Below, piece by piece: positions 16,729 through 26,023 of a DNA stretch of 64,000 bases (positions are counted from its first letter, which is position 1; each line of letters opens with the position of its first letter). The stretch lies in contig CAWJDY010000012.1 in NCBI GenBank assembly GCA_963841705.1, forward strand, positions 47,823 to 111,822, given 5' to 3'. A model generated the notes under the pieces. It saw nothing but the letters and a program-made list of their open reading frames with translations. It made no database searches and was not told the origin of the DNA. The position numbers and the translations under genes are program-made. Origin of the DNA: VAZQ01 sp963841705 (lineage in GTDB: Bacteria; Pseudomonadota; Alphaproteobacteria; Rhizobiales; Xanthobacteraceae).

Positions 16729-17759
16729 CGCGCCCGCTCCATCACCTGCGAGAGCAAGGGAAGGCCCGCAACAAACCGATCGGAATGGTCCGGGATCGGC
16801 GCAGCCGCGGTGCGCTCGGCGGCGCGAAGCTTTGCCGAGCGCGCGCGCGGATTGGCCCTCACCTCCGACTCGTCCGGAGTGATTGGACGCTTGAACGGAA
16901 GCTTGAATGCCGGCGGCGGCTCTCGCGTGTCCGGCAGATGCCGCGATGCGCGGGGCCGCCCGCTGCGCTCAGCCAGAAATGATTTGACCAGGCGGTCTTC
17001 AAGCGAATGGAAGGCAACCACCACCAGCCTGCCCCCCGGCCGCAGCATCCGCTCCGCCGCAGCGAGTCCAGCGGCGAGCTCGGCGAGCTCATCGTTGACC
17101 AGCATGCGCAAGGCCTGAAAGGTCCGGGTGGCCGGATGGATTGTACCCGCACGCGCGTGCACCACACCGGCAATGATATCGGCGAGCGCACGGGTTGTGG
17201 GGATGGGCGCGCTGCGGCGCGCGCGCACGATGGCGCGAGCAACGGCGCGCGCATGGCGTTCCTCTCCCAGGATCGCGATGATGCGGGCGAGATCGCGTTC
17301 CGCCACCGCAGCAATCACCTCCGCCGCGGTCGGCCCATTGTCCCCCATGCGCATGTCGAGGGGCCCGTCGTGCCGGAAAGAGAATCCGCGGGCTGCGTCA
17401 TCGAGCTGCATCGACGAGACGCCGACATCAAACACCACGCCATCGACCTTTTCATGCCCAGCGCTGTGCGCGACAGCTTCCAGGCGCGAGAATTTGCTCT
17501 GGGTCAGAAACAGCCGCCCGGCCGCGGTGCGCGCGAGATCGGCTCCGTCGGCGACGGCATGGGGATCCCGATCGATCGCTATGACGAACGCGGCCCCTGC
17601 GGCGAGAATCTCGCGGCTGTAGCCGCCGGCTCCAAAGGTCGCATCGATGTAGACCCCGCCGTCGCGGACGTTGAGATACCCGACCGCGGTGCGGCCGAGC
17701 ACGGGAATGTGACGAGCCGGTCCGCCAGCGACAGCAAGCTTGCTGTCGCTGCCCGTCAT
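16725..17759 (-). CDS. rsmH: 16S rRNA (cytosine-1402-N4) methyltransferase
   Basis: This 344-residue SAM-dependent enzyme methylates N4 of C1402 in 16S rRNA. Family marks are HIPVL at the start, YIDATFGAGGYSREIL (SAM site), GVVFDVGVSSMQLDDAARGFSF, and the C-terminal GGRLVVVAFHSLEDRLVK. The frame stays open upstream into mraZ, but the true start is the ATG at 17759, which overlaps the mraZ stop by one base (TGATG), and homology begins there. It overlaps ftsL at the other end. Confidence 0.96.
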   Translation of the reverse strand: MTGSDSKLAVAGGPARHIPVLGRTAVGYLNVRDGGVYIDATFGAGGYSREILAAGAAFVIAIDRDPHAVADGADLARTAAGRLFLTQSKFSRLEAVAHSAGHEKVDGVVFDVGVSSMQLDDAARGFSFRHDGPLDMRMGDNGPTAAEVIAAVAERDLARIIAILGEERHARAVARAIVRARRSAPIPTTRALADIIAGVVHARAGTIHPATRTFQALRMLVNDELAELAAGLAAAERMLRPGGRLVVVAFHSLEDRLVKSFLAERSGRPRASRHLPDTREPPPAFKLPFKRPITPDESEVRANPRARSAKLRAAERTAAAPIPDHSDRFVAGLPLLSQVMERAR

Positions 17760-18238
17760 CACTCCCGTGCTCCGTGCGGGTCTTCCGCCGCTACCCGGGT
17801 GCCGAGTTGCCTCTTGAGCGCACGGACCTTCTCGGTGGCCTCCGCGAGTTCCGCGCGAAAGCGTCCCGGCTCCCAGATCTGGAATTTGTGGCCAACTCCG
17901 ACGAAGGTGACTTCGTCCTTGATGCCGGCGTGGTTCTTCAGCGGGTCGGTGAGGACCACCCTGCCTTCGGCATCGATCTTGAGGACTTCGCTGGTGCCGA
18001 ACAGGGCAAGCGAGAACTGCTCCCGCTCCTCGGAATAGGCGAAGAATCCCGCCATGAGCCGCTCGATCTCGTTGAGGAGCGCATTCCCGCCGGCGTCGAG
18101 CGCAGGCCGGTCGACCGCGGGATAGCAGTAGAGGCCCTCGAAGCCGTCGCGGGCGAGGACCGCTCGGAAAGGAGCCGGAATCGATACGCGGCCCTTCGCG
18201 TCGATCCGCAAGTTGAAGTGGGAGACAAACCGGTCCAT
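17759..18238 (-). CDS. mraZ: Transcriptional regulator MraZ
   Basis: This 159-residue protein has two AbrB-like DNA-binding halves, seen as FNLRIDAKGRVSIPAPFRAVL and LKIDAEGRVVLTDPLKNHAGI. MraZ binds repeated TGGG-type boxes and controls the division and cell wall operon it heads. Here four such boxes lie ~100 bp upstream. A GGAGG ribosome binding site precedes the ATG at 18238. The C-terminal ~20 residues are extra and polar. Confidence 0.96.
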   Translation of the reverse strand: MDRFVSHFNLRIDAKGRVSIPAPFRAVLARDGFEGLYCYPAVDRPALDAGGNALLNEIERLMAGFFAYSEEREQFSLALFGTSEVLKIDAEGRVVLTDPLKNHAGIKDEVTFVGVGHKFQIWEPGRFRAELAEATEKVRALKRQLGTRVAAEDPHGARE

Positions 18239-18338
18239 CCGCCTCCTGATCCGTCTCCCACCATTTCTCCTGCGGGCTGACCCCCAGAAGCGGGCTCATG
18301 CTGGCCGCAATCGGCGCAGGGCCCCGCTCGGCAGAATG

Positions 18339-18373
18339 TGGGAGAGAATGGGATATCATGGGACGCCATGGGG
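18339..18373 (-). promoter_or_regulatory. MraZ operator: four TGGG boxes at exact 10-bp steps
   Basis: On the plus strand TGGG begins at 18339, 18349, 18359 and 18369, a perfect 10-bp period. MraZ is known to bind such directly repeated TGGGN boxes separated by 5 bp in its own promoter. The array lies 101-135 bp upstream of the mraZ start and should overlap or adjoin its promoter, so autorepression is expected. The rest of the gap (18374-18672) holds a degraded copy of the GGGTTACGCC repeat near 18520 and the untraced promoter of the next gene. Confidence 0.85.
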
Positions 18374-18672
18374 GTCAACAAAACCAAACCAACTCGCTGA
18401 CAATCTCCCCAGCCGCCATTAACGGGCTGAAACTTAAAAGAACGGTTGAAAATGCTCGAAGCTCGCGGGGGTCAGCGCGTTGCAGGGTGGTGAAACGGAT
18501 CTCCGGGGCCCCCGACCGGCGGCGGGTTACGCCATGTACCTACCCGCTCCGAAACCCGTTCAATGGCCAACCCCGATACCCAGTGGGTTCCAAAGCCGGA
18601 ACGTAGAGTTCGCCCGCACGTTGTAAGCCCAGGTACTTTAACTTCCCGTTGAACCCGAATTGGGAGGTTACA

Positions 18673-19248
18673 ATGCTCAAAACTCTCATGATCTCGGCGG
18701 CTCTCAGTGGATTGCTGGTTTCCGGTGCCCTCGCGCAGAGCAACCCGCCAGCAAGCTTACCCGATGCCAAGAGCCATGCGGCCGAGACCAAAAGCCCGAA
18801 GTTCATTCACGCTCAAGGTACGGACAAATGGGTGTTCTCGCAGTTCAAGGGCACTGAGGTTCTTGGCCCCGACAACGCCAAGGTGGGCAGCGTAAGCGAC
18901 ATGTTGTTCGACAAGAACGGCAAGATAGACGGACTGATCGTGGGGGTCGGTGGATTCCTCGGAATCGGCGCGAAAAACGTGGCGATCGACATGAGCGCGT
19001 TCGATGTGCTGCCGTATCGTGCAGCCGCCCCAAGCACGACCGGCGGCGCCAACACCACAATGCCTTCGGACAACGATCCGACCCACGTCAGCCTGAAGGT
19101 GTCGTGGACCAAGGACGAGCTCAAGGCGGCTCCTGACTTCCAGTATTACCATCCGCCTGTACAAACATCGCAGCGGCCGGGAACCTCTCCGACGACCGGG
19201 ATGGCGCCGCGCCCCTTGACGCCGGCACCGACAATGCCGCGCCAGTAA
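18673..19248 (+). CDS. Exported PRC-barrel domain protein
   Basis: This 191-residue protein has a signal peptide ending near GALAQ. The PRC-barrel signature is VLGPDNAKVGSVSDMLFDKN, then GKIDGLIVGVGGFLGIGAKNVAID, at about residues 55-100. The tail is rich in Pro and Thr and looks disordered. The ribosome binding site GGGAGGTT precedes the ATG at 18673. Such small periplasmic PRC-barrel proteins are very common in Hyphomicrobiales and have no settled function; stress-linked adaptor roles are proposed. It is divergent from mraZ and stands alone. Confidence 0.88.
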   Translation: MLKTLMISAALSGLLVSGALAQSNPPASLPDAKSHAAETKSPKFIHAQGTDKWVFSQFKGTEVLGPDNAKVGSVSDMLFDKNGKIDGLIVGVGGFLGIGAKNVAIDMSAFDVLPYRAAAPSTTGGANTTMPSDNDPTHVSLKVSWTKDELKAAPDFQYYHPPVQTSQRPGTSPTTGMAPRPLTPAPTMPRQ

Positions 19249-19598
19249 GCGCCTCGTGAGGGTTGGAGTAGCGTAGTTGGGAGTAGTTGGAGTAGCGCAA
19301 AAGGCCTAGGCTTAGGCTAAGAGCGAGAGAAAGGCCTCCAGGGCTTGGGACAGCCCGGGCCGGTTGCCGGTCCGGGCTGTCGATCTTCCGCTCAGGCGTG
19401 AGTTGGATTTCCGACCTCCGCGGGGTAAACGCCCCGATCTGCGTGCGGCCAAAACACAACACGGACGGGAAATTCACCGTTTCTTAACGAAGTTCCGGCC
19501 CCTTCGCTTGTCTCGTTTCCTCATATCTGCAAAATCGAGCCCAAGGCCCTTCCGTTCGCCCTTCGTCCCGCCCCAGCAACACGCGTGCGGTCTCGCGT
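19249..19598. other. Intergenic gap with a strong hairpin and a short direct repeat
   Basis: GTTGGAGTAGCG and GTTGGGAGTA units repeat at 19262-19300. A GC-rich hairpin at 19349-19381 (GACAGCCCGGGCCGG paired with CCGGTCCGGGCTGTC) could end transcription of the PRC-barrel gene, but it lacks a T-run. No gene is seen. Confidence 0.5.
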
Positions 19599-20396
19599 AT
19601 GGACATGCTTGTGTCAGAGCTACGCCCAGAATCCTGCGTCGTTGCAGAGGTGAGAGCATCGCCCAATCACAGCGAACGCAAGAACGGCATGATGCCGGAC
19701 ATGATCGTCCTGCACTACACCGGCACGCGCGACACCGAAGGTGCAATCCGCCAACTCTGCACTCCGGGGTCGGAAGTGTCGGCGCACTACGTGGTGCTGC
19801 CGGACGGGTACATTATCCAGCTCGTCCCGGAGTCGCGCCGCGCCTGGCATGCTGGTGCCTCGTCCTGGGCGGGAGAGACCGACGTCAACTCGCGCTCGAT
19901 TGGGATCGAGATTGCGAACCCCGGGCACGAGCACGGATATCCCGATTTTCCCCGGCGGCAGGTTGCGGCGGTGACGGCACTCTGCCGCAGCATCCTCACC
20001 CGGCATGATGTGCCTGCCGACCGCGTGCTGGCCCATTCCGATGTCGCTCCCGCGCGGAAGGTCGATCCCGGCGAAAAATTCCCTTGGAAATTGCTGGCAA
20101 ATTCCGGCGTTGGGCTTTGGGTGAAACCTGTTCCCCCTGCCCAGGGCGGCCCCATTTATGTGCTCGGCGAAACCGATCCCGTGATCGAGGAAGTGCAACG
20201 GCTGCTTGCGCGCTATGGCTACGGGGTAGCCGCCACCGGGTATCTGGATGGGACGACGCGGGACGCCGTGGCTGCATTCCAGCGGCATTTCCGGCCGATG
20301 CGAGTTGACGGGGTGGTGGACGCTTCAACCGTCGCGACATTAAGGGCGCTGATCACCGAGCGCGACGCGCGGCTCGCCTCCCTCCAGCAAAGCTGA
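19599..20396 (+). CDS. N-acetylmuramoyl-L-alanine amidase with C-terminal peptidoglycan-binding domain
   Basis: This 265-residue Amidase_2 enzyme cleaves the bond between muramic acid and the stem peptide. The zinc site matches AmpD/AmiD: H39 (LHYTGTR), H146 (AHSDVAP) and D156 (KVDPGEKF). RRAWHAGASSW and GIEIANPG complete the fold. A PG_binding_1 domain follows (about 190-255: EVQRLLARYGYG...AVAAFQRHFRP). No signal peptide is evident, so a cytoplasmic role in muropeptide recycling fits better than an outer-membrane AmiD. The start is ATG 19599 or the ATG two codons later. It lies just before rnpB on the same strand. Confidence 0.92.
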   Translation: MDMLVSELRPESCVVAEVRASPNHSERKNGMMPDMIVLHYTGTRDTEGAIRQLCTPGSEVSAHYVVLPDGYIIQLVPESRRAWHAGASSWAGETDVNSRSIGIEIANPGHEHGYPDFPRRQVAAVTALCRSILTRHDVPADRVLAHSDVAPARKVDPGEKFPWKLLANSGVGLWVKPVPPAQGGPIYVLGETDPVIEEVQRLLARYGYGVAATGYLDGTTRDAVAAFQRHFRPMRVDGVVDASTVATLRALITERDARLASLQQS

Positions 20397-20449
20397 CGTT
20401 CGCAATAGCTCCCCGCTGAAAGGACCTGCCTGGCAGTGGATGGCGGGTC

Positions 20450-20478
20450 TTGACCTCGTCCGGACTCGTCCCCATGCT
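20450..20478 (+). promoter_or_regulatory. Candidate sigma-70 promoter of rnpB
   Basis: TTGACC at 20450-20455 and CATGCT at 20473-20478 are 17 bp apart. The predicted RNase P RNA 5' end (20487) lies 9 bp after the -10, as expected for a promoter. Confidence 0.5.
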
Positions 20479-20486
20479 TTCGCGAT

Positions 20487-20928
20487 CAGTCGGCCGGACG
20501 GCCGCTCGGACCATGGCCGAAAGGTTGGACCGAGAGGAAAGTCCGGGCTCCATGGACGTGCGGTGCCGGATAACGTCCGGCGGGCGCAAGCCTAGGGAAA
20601 GTGCCACAGAGAACGAACCGCCGTTCCTACCGCAGATTCCCTTTCAGGGAATCGCCGGGTCGGGGCGGCAAGGGTGAAAAGGTGCGGTAAGAGCGCACCG
20701 CGTCGGCGGCAACGCAGGCGGCAGGGCAAACCCCACCGGGAGCAAGACCGAATAGGGACGGCTCGGAACGGTGACTTGCGAGCAAGTCCTCGTCCCGGGA
20801 TCAATGTCCGGATCCTGGCCGTCCGGGTAGGTCGCTGAAGGCCACGAGCAATCGCGGTCGCAGAAGAATGGCCGTCACGCGGGGGAGACCCTCCCCCGCC
20901 CTACAGAACCCGGCTTACAGGCTGGCTG
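20487..20928 (+). ncRNA. rnpB: RNase P RNA, bacterial class A
   Basis: The ~440-nt RNA is the catalytic part of RNase P, which trims tRNA 5' ends. The conserved regions are GAGGAAAGTCCGGGCTCC near the 5' end and ACAGAACCCGGCTTACAG near the 3' end, with AGGGTGAAAAGGTGCGGTAAGAGCGCACCG in between marking the P10-P11 area. Ends were set by helix P1, where CAGTCGGCC (20487-20495) pairs with GGCTGGCTG (20920-20928). Confidence 0.96.
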
Positions 20929-20939
20929 ATATACGTTAG

Positions 20940-20968
20940 GGGCCCGGCGGAGAAAGTCCGCCGGGCCC
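20940..20968 (+). terminator. Hairpin after rnpB
   Basis: GGGCCCGGCGGA and TCCGCCGGGCCC form a perfect 12-bp stem around GAAAG, 12 nt after the RNase P RNA, followed by GCCAGTTTAAAAG. The weak T-tract leaves some doubt, but placement and stability fit an intrinsic terminator. Confidence 0.7.
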
Positions 20969-21043
20969 GCCAGTTTAAAAGCAGCAAGAGTACCAGCCGG
21001 CCCTGCAATCATTTACCGTCACCTTGCGGGGGAATTGGCACTT

Positions 21044-21072
21044 GCAGGGGCGGGTTTCAAACCCGCCCCTAC
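21044..21072. repeat. 29-bp palindrome, family P1
   Basis: GCAGGGGCGGGTTTC followed by AAACCCGCCCCTAC. It ends only 20 bp before the 5-oxoprolinase start, so it would form a hairpin in that gene's leader. Confidence 0.9.
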
Positions 21073-21092
21073 ACGACCGGAACATCAAGACA

Positions 21093-24000
21093 ATGTCGAA
21101 CAATGACGCTTGGGATTTCTGGATCGACCGTGGCGGCACCTTCACCGACATCATCGGGCGCCGGCCTGACAATACCCTGGTTGCCCACAAGCTGTTGTCG
21201 GAGCATCCGCGGGCCTACCGGGACGCGGCGGTGCAAGGCATTCGCAATCTTCTCGGCATCGCGGCGGGCGAGCCCATCCCGGAGGGAAAGATCGGCTCGA
21301 TCAAGATGGGCACCACGGTCGCCACCAACGCGCTTCTTCAGCGCAACGGCGAGCGCACGCTGCTCCTGATCACCAAGGGATTTCGCGACGCGCTCAAGAT
21401 CGGCTACCAGGCCCGGCCCAACATTTTCGCCCGGCACATCATCAAGCCGGAGATGCTCTACGAGCGTGTCGTCGAGGTCGACGAGCGCGTGCGTGCCGAC
21501 GGCGTGGTGGAGAAGGCGCCTGGGCTCGATCCGCTGCGTGATGTGCTTTCCGCCGCTCGGTCGGATGGTCTGAGCGCCGTCGCCATCATCTTCATGCACG
21601 CTTATCGTTATCCCGAGCATGAGCGGCGGGTCGGAGCGCTCGCGCGCGATCTCGGTTTCCCCCAGGTTTCGGTGAGCCACGAGATCTCGCCGCTCATCAA
21701 GCTCGTGGGCCGCGGCGACACCACCGTGGTTGATGCCTACCTCTCGCCCATCATTCGCAGCTATGTGGCCAATGTGGCCAACGATCTGCGTGCCGATGGC
21801 GATACGGGAAGCGGTGAAGGCATGACAAAAGGTCCGCTCCTCATGTTCATGATGTCGTCGGGCGGGCTGACCATGGCAAACCTGTTTCAGGGCAAGGATG
21901 CGATCCTGTCTGGCCCGGCAGGAGGCGTCGTGGGCATGGCGGAGACCGGGCGAGAGGCCGGATTTCAGCACCTCATTGGATTCGACATGGGCGGTACCTC
22001 CACCGACGTCTCGCATTTCGACGGCGAGCTCGAGCGCGCATTCGAAACCGAGATCGCAGGTGTACGCATGCGCGCGCCGATGATGTTGATCCACACGGTA
22101 GCCGCGGGCGGCGGATCTATCCTGCATTTCGACGGAGCGCGGTTCCGGGTCGGTCCCGACAGTGCAGGCGCCAATCCCGGCCCGAAGTGCTATCGCCGCG
22201 GCGGCCCGCTCGCCGTCACCGACGCGAATGTCATGCTCGGCAAGCTCATTCCGGAGTTCTTTCCGAAGATCTTCGGTCCCGACCAGAATGAGCCATTGGA
22301 TCTCGCCGCAGTGGGCGAGGGTTTTTCGCACCTCGCCGAGGAGATCGGCGATGGACGTTCGGCCGAGGACGTGGCCGATGGCTTCATCAAGATCGCAGTC
22401 GAGAATATGGCAAATGCGATCAAGAAGATCTCCATCCAACGCGGCTACGACGTCACCCGTTACGTGCTCCATTGCTTCGGCGGAGCGGGCGGCCAGCATG
22501 CGTGCCTTGTCGCCGACGCGCTGGGCATGACCAAGGTCCTGATCCATCCCTTCTCATCATTGCTTTCAGCCTACGGCATGGGGCTTGCCGATATTCGCGC
22601 CACGCGCCAGCAGGCGGTCGAGGAGCCGTTTGGGAAGTCCGCGCTCGCGTCAATGGTGGGCATTGGAAGACGCTTGGGAGATGAGGCACGCAGTGAAGTG
22701 ATGAGCCAAGGCGTTCCCGCCGACACGATATCGGTGCATGTGCGCGCTCATATCCGCTACGCCGGAACGGATACGGCGCTGGTGGTGCCCGCCTTCACCG
22801 TGGGGTTACAATCCGGGACGGCGGCGAAGCGCAAAGCATCCGGCCGCGAAAGCGACGAACCGGTTTCGCTGGCTGACCTGCAAGCGGCGTTCGAGGCCGC
22901 GCACAAGTCGCGCTTCGGCTTCGTCGATGCGAGCAAAGCCCTGGTGATCGAAGCGGTCTCGATCGAGGCGATTGGCGGTGGCGCCAAGTTCACCGAGCCG
23001 GTGCTGGCGCTTGCTGACGGTCCGGCGCCCCCTCCCGCGCAAACGAGCCGATTCTACTCAGGCGGCATGTGGCGCGAGGGGTCGATCTTTTTGCGGCATC
23101 AGCTCTCGCCTGGGCACAGGGTGCGGGGTCCGGCCATCATCATCGAGCCGCACCAGACCGTCGTTATCGAGGACGGATGGGAAGCGACGGTTACCGCCAA
23201 GAATCATCTCGTGATCGAACGCGTCGTTCCGCTCAAGCGCCAGAGCGCAATCGGGACGGCGGCCGATCCGGTCATGCTCGAAGTCTTCAACAACTTGTTC
23301 ATGTCGATTGCCGAGCAGATGGGCGTCTCGCTGCAGAACACCGCCTATTCCGTCAACATCAAGGAGCGGCTCGACTTCTCCTGCGCGATCTTTGCCGCCG
23401 ACAGCACGCTGGTCGCCAATGCCCCGCATATGCCCGTGCATCTCGGCTCGATGGACCGCGCGGTTGAGACCGTGATCCGCGAGAACCAGGGCACGGTCGG
23501 CCCGGGCGACGTCTATGTGATCAATGCCCCTTATAACGGCGGCACCCACCTCCCCGACATCACGGTGTGCACGCCTGTTTTCGACAGCGGGCAACGCGAG
23601 ATCCTCTTCTGGGTGGCGTCACGCGGGCATCATGCCGACGTGGGTGGCATCTCGCCGGGCTCCATGTCCCCGAACGCGACCACCATCGAGCAGGAAGGCG
23701 TCTACATCGACAATTTCAAGCTGGTCGATGCCGGGCAATTTCGCGAGCAGGCGCTCTATGACCTCCTCAACGGCGCGAAATATCCGGCGCGCAATCCCCT
23801 CCAGAACGTGAACGACATCAAGGCCCAGGTCGCGGCCAACGAGAAGGGTGTGCAGGAGCTGCACAAGATGGTGACGCAGTTCACGCTGCCGGTGGTGAAG
23901 GCCTACATGCAGCACGTCCAGGACAACGCCGCGGAAAGCGTGCGCCGGGTCATCGACCGCCTGCATGATTCCAGGTTCGAATACGAGATGGATCAGGGCA

Positions 24001-24797
24001 CCGTGATCAAGGTGAGGATCACCGTCGACAAGGAGAAGCGGCAAGCAACCGTGGACTTCACCGGCACCTCGCCGCAGCAGAACACCAACTTCAACGCGCC
24101 CGAGCCGGTGACCAGGGCAGCCGTGCTCTATGTCTTTCGGGTGATGGTGGACGACGACATCCCGATGAATGCGGGCTGCCTGCGGCCCATCAACATCATC
24201 ATCCCCAAACGCTCGATGCTGTCGCCCGAATATCCCGCGGCGGTCGTGGCCGGCAATGTGGAGACGTCCCAAGCCGTGACGAATTGCCTGTTCGGCGCGT
24301 TGGGCGCTCTCGCCGCGGCACAGGGCACGATGAACAATCTCAACTTCGGCAATGACAAGTATCAGTACTACGAGACCATCTGCTCGGGCTCGCCCGCCGG
24401 GCCGGGCTTCCCCGGCACCGATGCGGTGCACACCCACATGACAAATACCCGCCTCACCGACCCGGAGATCCTCGAGTTTCGCTATCCGGTGCTGCTTGAG
24501 GACTTCCACATCCGCAAAGGCTCAGGCGGCCGCGGGAAATGGAGCGCCGGCGACGGAGTGCGTCGGACCATTCGCTTCCTGGAAAGAATGGATTGCACGA
24601 TCTTGTCGGGACATCGGCGGGTGCGCCCATTCGGGCTCGCGGGCGGCGAGCCCGGTCAGCGCGGCGAGAACTGGGCGCGCCGCAGGGATGGCCGCCTCGA
24701 ACCTCTTCAGGGATGCGACGAGACGGTGATCGATGCCGGCGAGGCTGTCATCATCCAACCTCCCACTGCCGGCGGCTACGGCACACCGGAGGCGTGA
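21093..24797 (+). CDS. ATP-dependent 5-oxoprolinase (fused HyuA-HyuB hydantoinase/oxoprolinase)
   Basis: This 1,234-residue protein joins the HyuA half (DRGGTFTDIIGRRPD at about 12-26; FDMGGTSTDVSHFDG and the ATPase-like core to about residue 700) and the HyuB half (from DPVMLEVFNNLFMSIAEQMG). The fused architecture is that of 5-oxoprolinase, which hydrolyses 5-oxo-L-proline to glutamate with ATP in glutathione turnover. Hydantoinase or acetophenone-type substrates cannot be excluded. The start at 21093 is chosen because homology begins with the DxGGTFTD block. The ribosome binding site is poor, and a 29-bp palindrome sits in the leader. gshA at 60343 makes the glutathione precursor, but the two are not linked. 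Confidence 0.93.
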   Translation: MSNNDAWDFWIDRGGTFTDIIGRRPDNTLVAHKLLSEHPRAYRDAAVQGIRNLLGIAAGEPIPEGKIGSIKMGTTVATNALLQRNGERTLLLITKGFRDALKIGYQARPNIFARHIIKPEMLYERVVEVDERVRADGVVEKAPGLDPLRDVLSAARSDGLSAVAIIFMHAYRYPEHERRVGALARDLGFPQVSVSHEISPLIKLVGRGDTTVVDAYLSPIIRSYVANVANDLRADGDTGSGEGMTKGPLLMFMMSSGGLTMANLFQGKDAILSGPAGGVVGMAETGREAGFQHLIGFDMGGTSTDVSHFDGELERAFETEIAGVRMRAPMMLIHTVAAGGGSILHFDGARFRVGPDSAGANPGPKCYRRGGPLAVTDANVMLGKLIPEFFPKIFGPDQNEPLDLAAVGEGFSHLAEEIGDGRSAEDVADGFIKIAVENMANAIKKISIQRGYDVTRYVLHCFGGAGGQHACLVADALGMTKVLIHPFSSLLSAYGMGLADIRATRQQAVEEPFGKSALASMVGIGRRLGDEARSEVMSQGVPADTISVHVRAHIRYAGTDTALVVPAFTVGLQSGTAAKRKASGRESDEPVSLADLQAAFEAAHKSRFGFVDASKALVIEAVSIEAIGGGAKFTEPVLALADGPAPPPAQTSRFYSGGMWREGSIFLRHQLSPGHRVRGPAIIIEPHQTVVIEDGWEATVTAKNHLVIERVVPLKRQSAIGTAADPVMLEVFNNLFMSIAEQMGVSLQNTAYSVNIKERLDFSCAIFAADSTLVANAPHMPVHLGSMDRAVETVIRENQGTVGPGDVYVINAPYNGGTHLPDITVCTPVFDSGQREILFWVASRGHHADVGGISPGSMSPNATTIEQEGVYIDNFKLVDAGQFREQALYDLLNGAKYPARNPLQNVNDIKAQVAANEKGVQELHKMVTQFTLPVVKAYMQHVQDNAAESVRRVIDRLHDSRFEYEMDQGTVIKVRITVDKEKRQATVDFTGTSPQQNTNFNAPEPVTRAAVLYVFRVMVDDDIPMNAGCLRPINIIIPKRSMLSPEYPAAVVAGNVETSQAVTNCLFGALGALAAAQGTMNNLNFGNDKYQYYETICSGSPAGPGFPGTDAVHTHMTNTRLTDPEILEFRYPVLLEDFHIRKGSGGRGKWSAGDGVRRTIRFLERMDCTILSGHRRVRPFGLAGGEPGQRGENWARRRDGRLEPLQGCDETVIDAGEAVIIQPPTAGGYGTPEA

Positions 24798-24809
24798 CAA
24801 GTTTACGCC

Positions 24810-24893
24810 GTCATGCCCGCGCTTGTCGCGGGCATCCACGTCTTTACGCCGCGACCAAGACGTGGATGGCCGGGACAAGCCCGGCCATGACGA
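24810..24893. repeat. Paired hairpin repeat GTCATGCCCGCGCTTG...GGCCATGACG (family P5)
   Basis: An outer inverted repeat (CGTCATG.CC / GG.CATGACG) encloses ATCCACGTCTT...AAGACGTGGAT and two small hairpins (GCCCGCGCTTGTCGCGGGC and GCCGGGACAAGCCCGGC). It lies between convergent genes and may act as a bidirectional terminator. Confidence 0.75.
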
Positions 24894-24913
24894 AGACGGG
24901 GGTACGCGCGAAT

Positions 24914-25864
24914 TCAGCTCTGCTGGATGGCGGAGACGAGCCACTGGCCGCCGCGGCGGCGCATGAAGGTCCACACTTCGGTGGCCTCGTCGGGCCCGCC
25001 TTGAATGACGCGCCCGCCGTCGCGTGCGATCATCTCGTCGTCGAGCGAGAAGCGCGTCGCAACGGTGGCATATTCGGTCTCGCCTTCGCGCCAAGCCTCG
25101 GCGAGATCGCCCTGCAGAAGCTTCACGTTGGAGATGCGGTTGATCACGCCCTTGCTCGCATTGGCGGCGAGCTCCTCCGAGAAATAGGAAAGCATCTCCG
25201 GAGTGACGACTGACCGCAGACGTCCGAGATCCTCCGCGCCGTAGGCTGTTTGTACCTCTCCGAGCAGCCGCTCGAGGCTGTTGAAATCCTCGGGCTTAAG
25301 CCCGACCTCGTCGGTACCCGATGCACGGGTTGCTGCAACGCTGGGCCGCGACGTGCCGCCAGAACCCAGGCCGTAACCCGACGCATAGTCGCTCAACGAC
25401 GGCCCGCTTGCGAGCGCAGGCTGGTTGCGCCGCTGCCACCACGCCCACACAAGTCGTCCGACTACAACCACAAGGGCTATCTGTAAAAGCAAGCCAAGAA
25501 TCGAGGCAAATCCTCCGAGCCCGCCCATGAGACCGTTGCCGAACAGCATGCCCAGCAGGCCCGCTCCAAGGAAACCGGCGAACAGACCTCCCAGGAACCC
25601 CGGACGGTTGAAGAACCCGCCGATGGGCGATGTCGAGGGCCGCGGGGAGAAGGTGCCGGGCGCACCGGGCTGCGTCATGCTGCGCTCGATTGGCCGCGCG
25701 CCCGGCGAAGTCGTCGTCGAAGGCGGCGCGGAGAATGTCTGCGAGCCGCGGCTGCCGAAGCTGCCGCCGCGGCCGGCGCGCGCCTGGGCATCGCTGACGG
25801 CAAGCGCCAGTGTCGTTGCAACGGCAACGACCGCAAGCAGTGAACGAGAACGCAGGCAGCGCAT
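24914..25864 (-). CDS. Tim44-domain membrane protein
   Basis: The product is 316 residues from the ATG at 25864, which has GGAGGATATTC directly upstream. It has a signal sequence (to AQARA), a Ser/Pro/Gly-rich linker, then a Gly-rich hydrophobic region (about 105-165: GGLFAGFLGAGLLGMLFGNG, IALVVVVGRLVWAWW). The C-terminal Tim44-like fold (about 190-316) starts at LKPEDFNSLERLLGEVQTAY and ends EVWTFMRRRGGQWLVSAIQQS. Tim44-like bacterial proteins of this layout are inner-membrane proteins of unclear role. It is convergent with the oxoprolinase gene. Confidence 0.88.
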   Translation of the reverse strand: MRCLRSRSLLAVVAVATTLALAVSDAQARAGRGGSFGSRGSQTFSAPPSTTTSPGARPIERSMTQPGAPGTFSPRPSTSPIGGFFNRPGFLGGLFAGFLGAGLLGMLFGNGLMGGLGGFASILGLLLQIALVVVVGRLVWAWWQRRNQPALASGPSLSDYASGYGLGSGGTSRPSVAATRASGTDEVGLKPEDFNSLERLLGEVQTAYGAEDLGRLRSVVTPEMLSYFSEELAANASKGVINRISNVKLLQGDLAEAWREGETEYATVATRFSLDDEMIARDGGRVIQGGPDEATEVWTFMRRRGGQWLVSAIQQS

Positions 25865-26023
25865 GAATATCCTCCCATTGGCGCGATGAGGGGCGGGTTC
25901 CACCCGCCCCTCCAAGGCGCAGCGTAGCATATCGGTATTAGGGGAGGACAATTGAAGGGGTGGGCATCCGCCGCGGAAGCTTGTCCACCCAGCCCCTTGT
26001 GCAAACAAGCTAATTCAACCCGC

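Noticed and set aside
17760..18359. N-terminal extension of rsmH by 200 codons
   Set aside because: The extension lies in the mraZ coding region in another frame. The ATG at 17759 has the expected TGATG junction and homology begins there.
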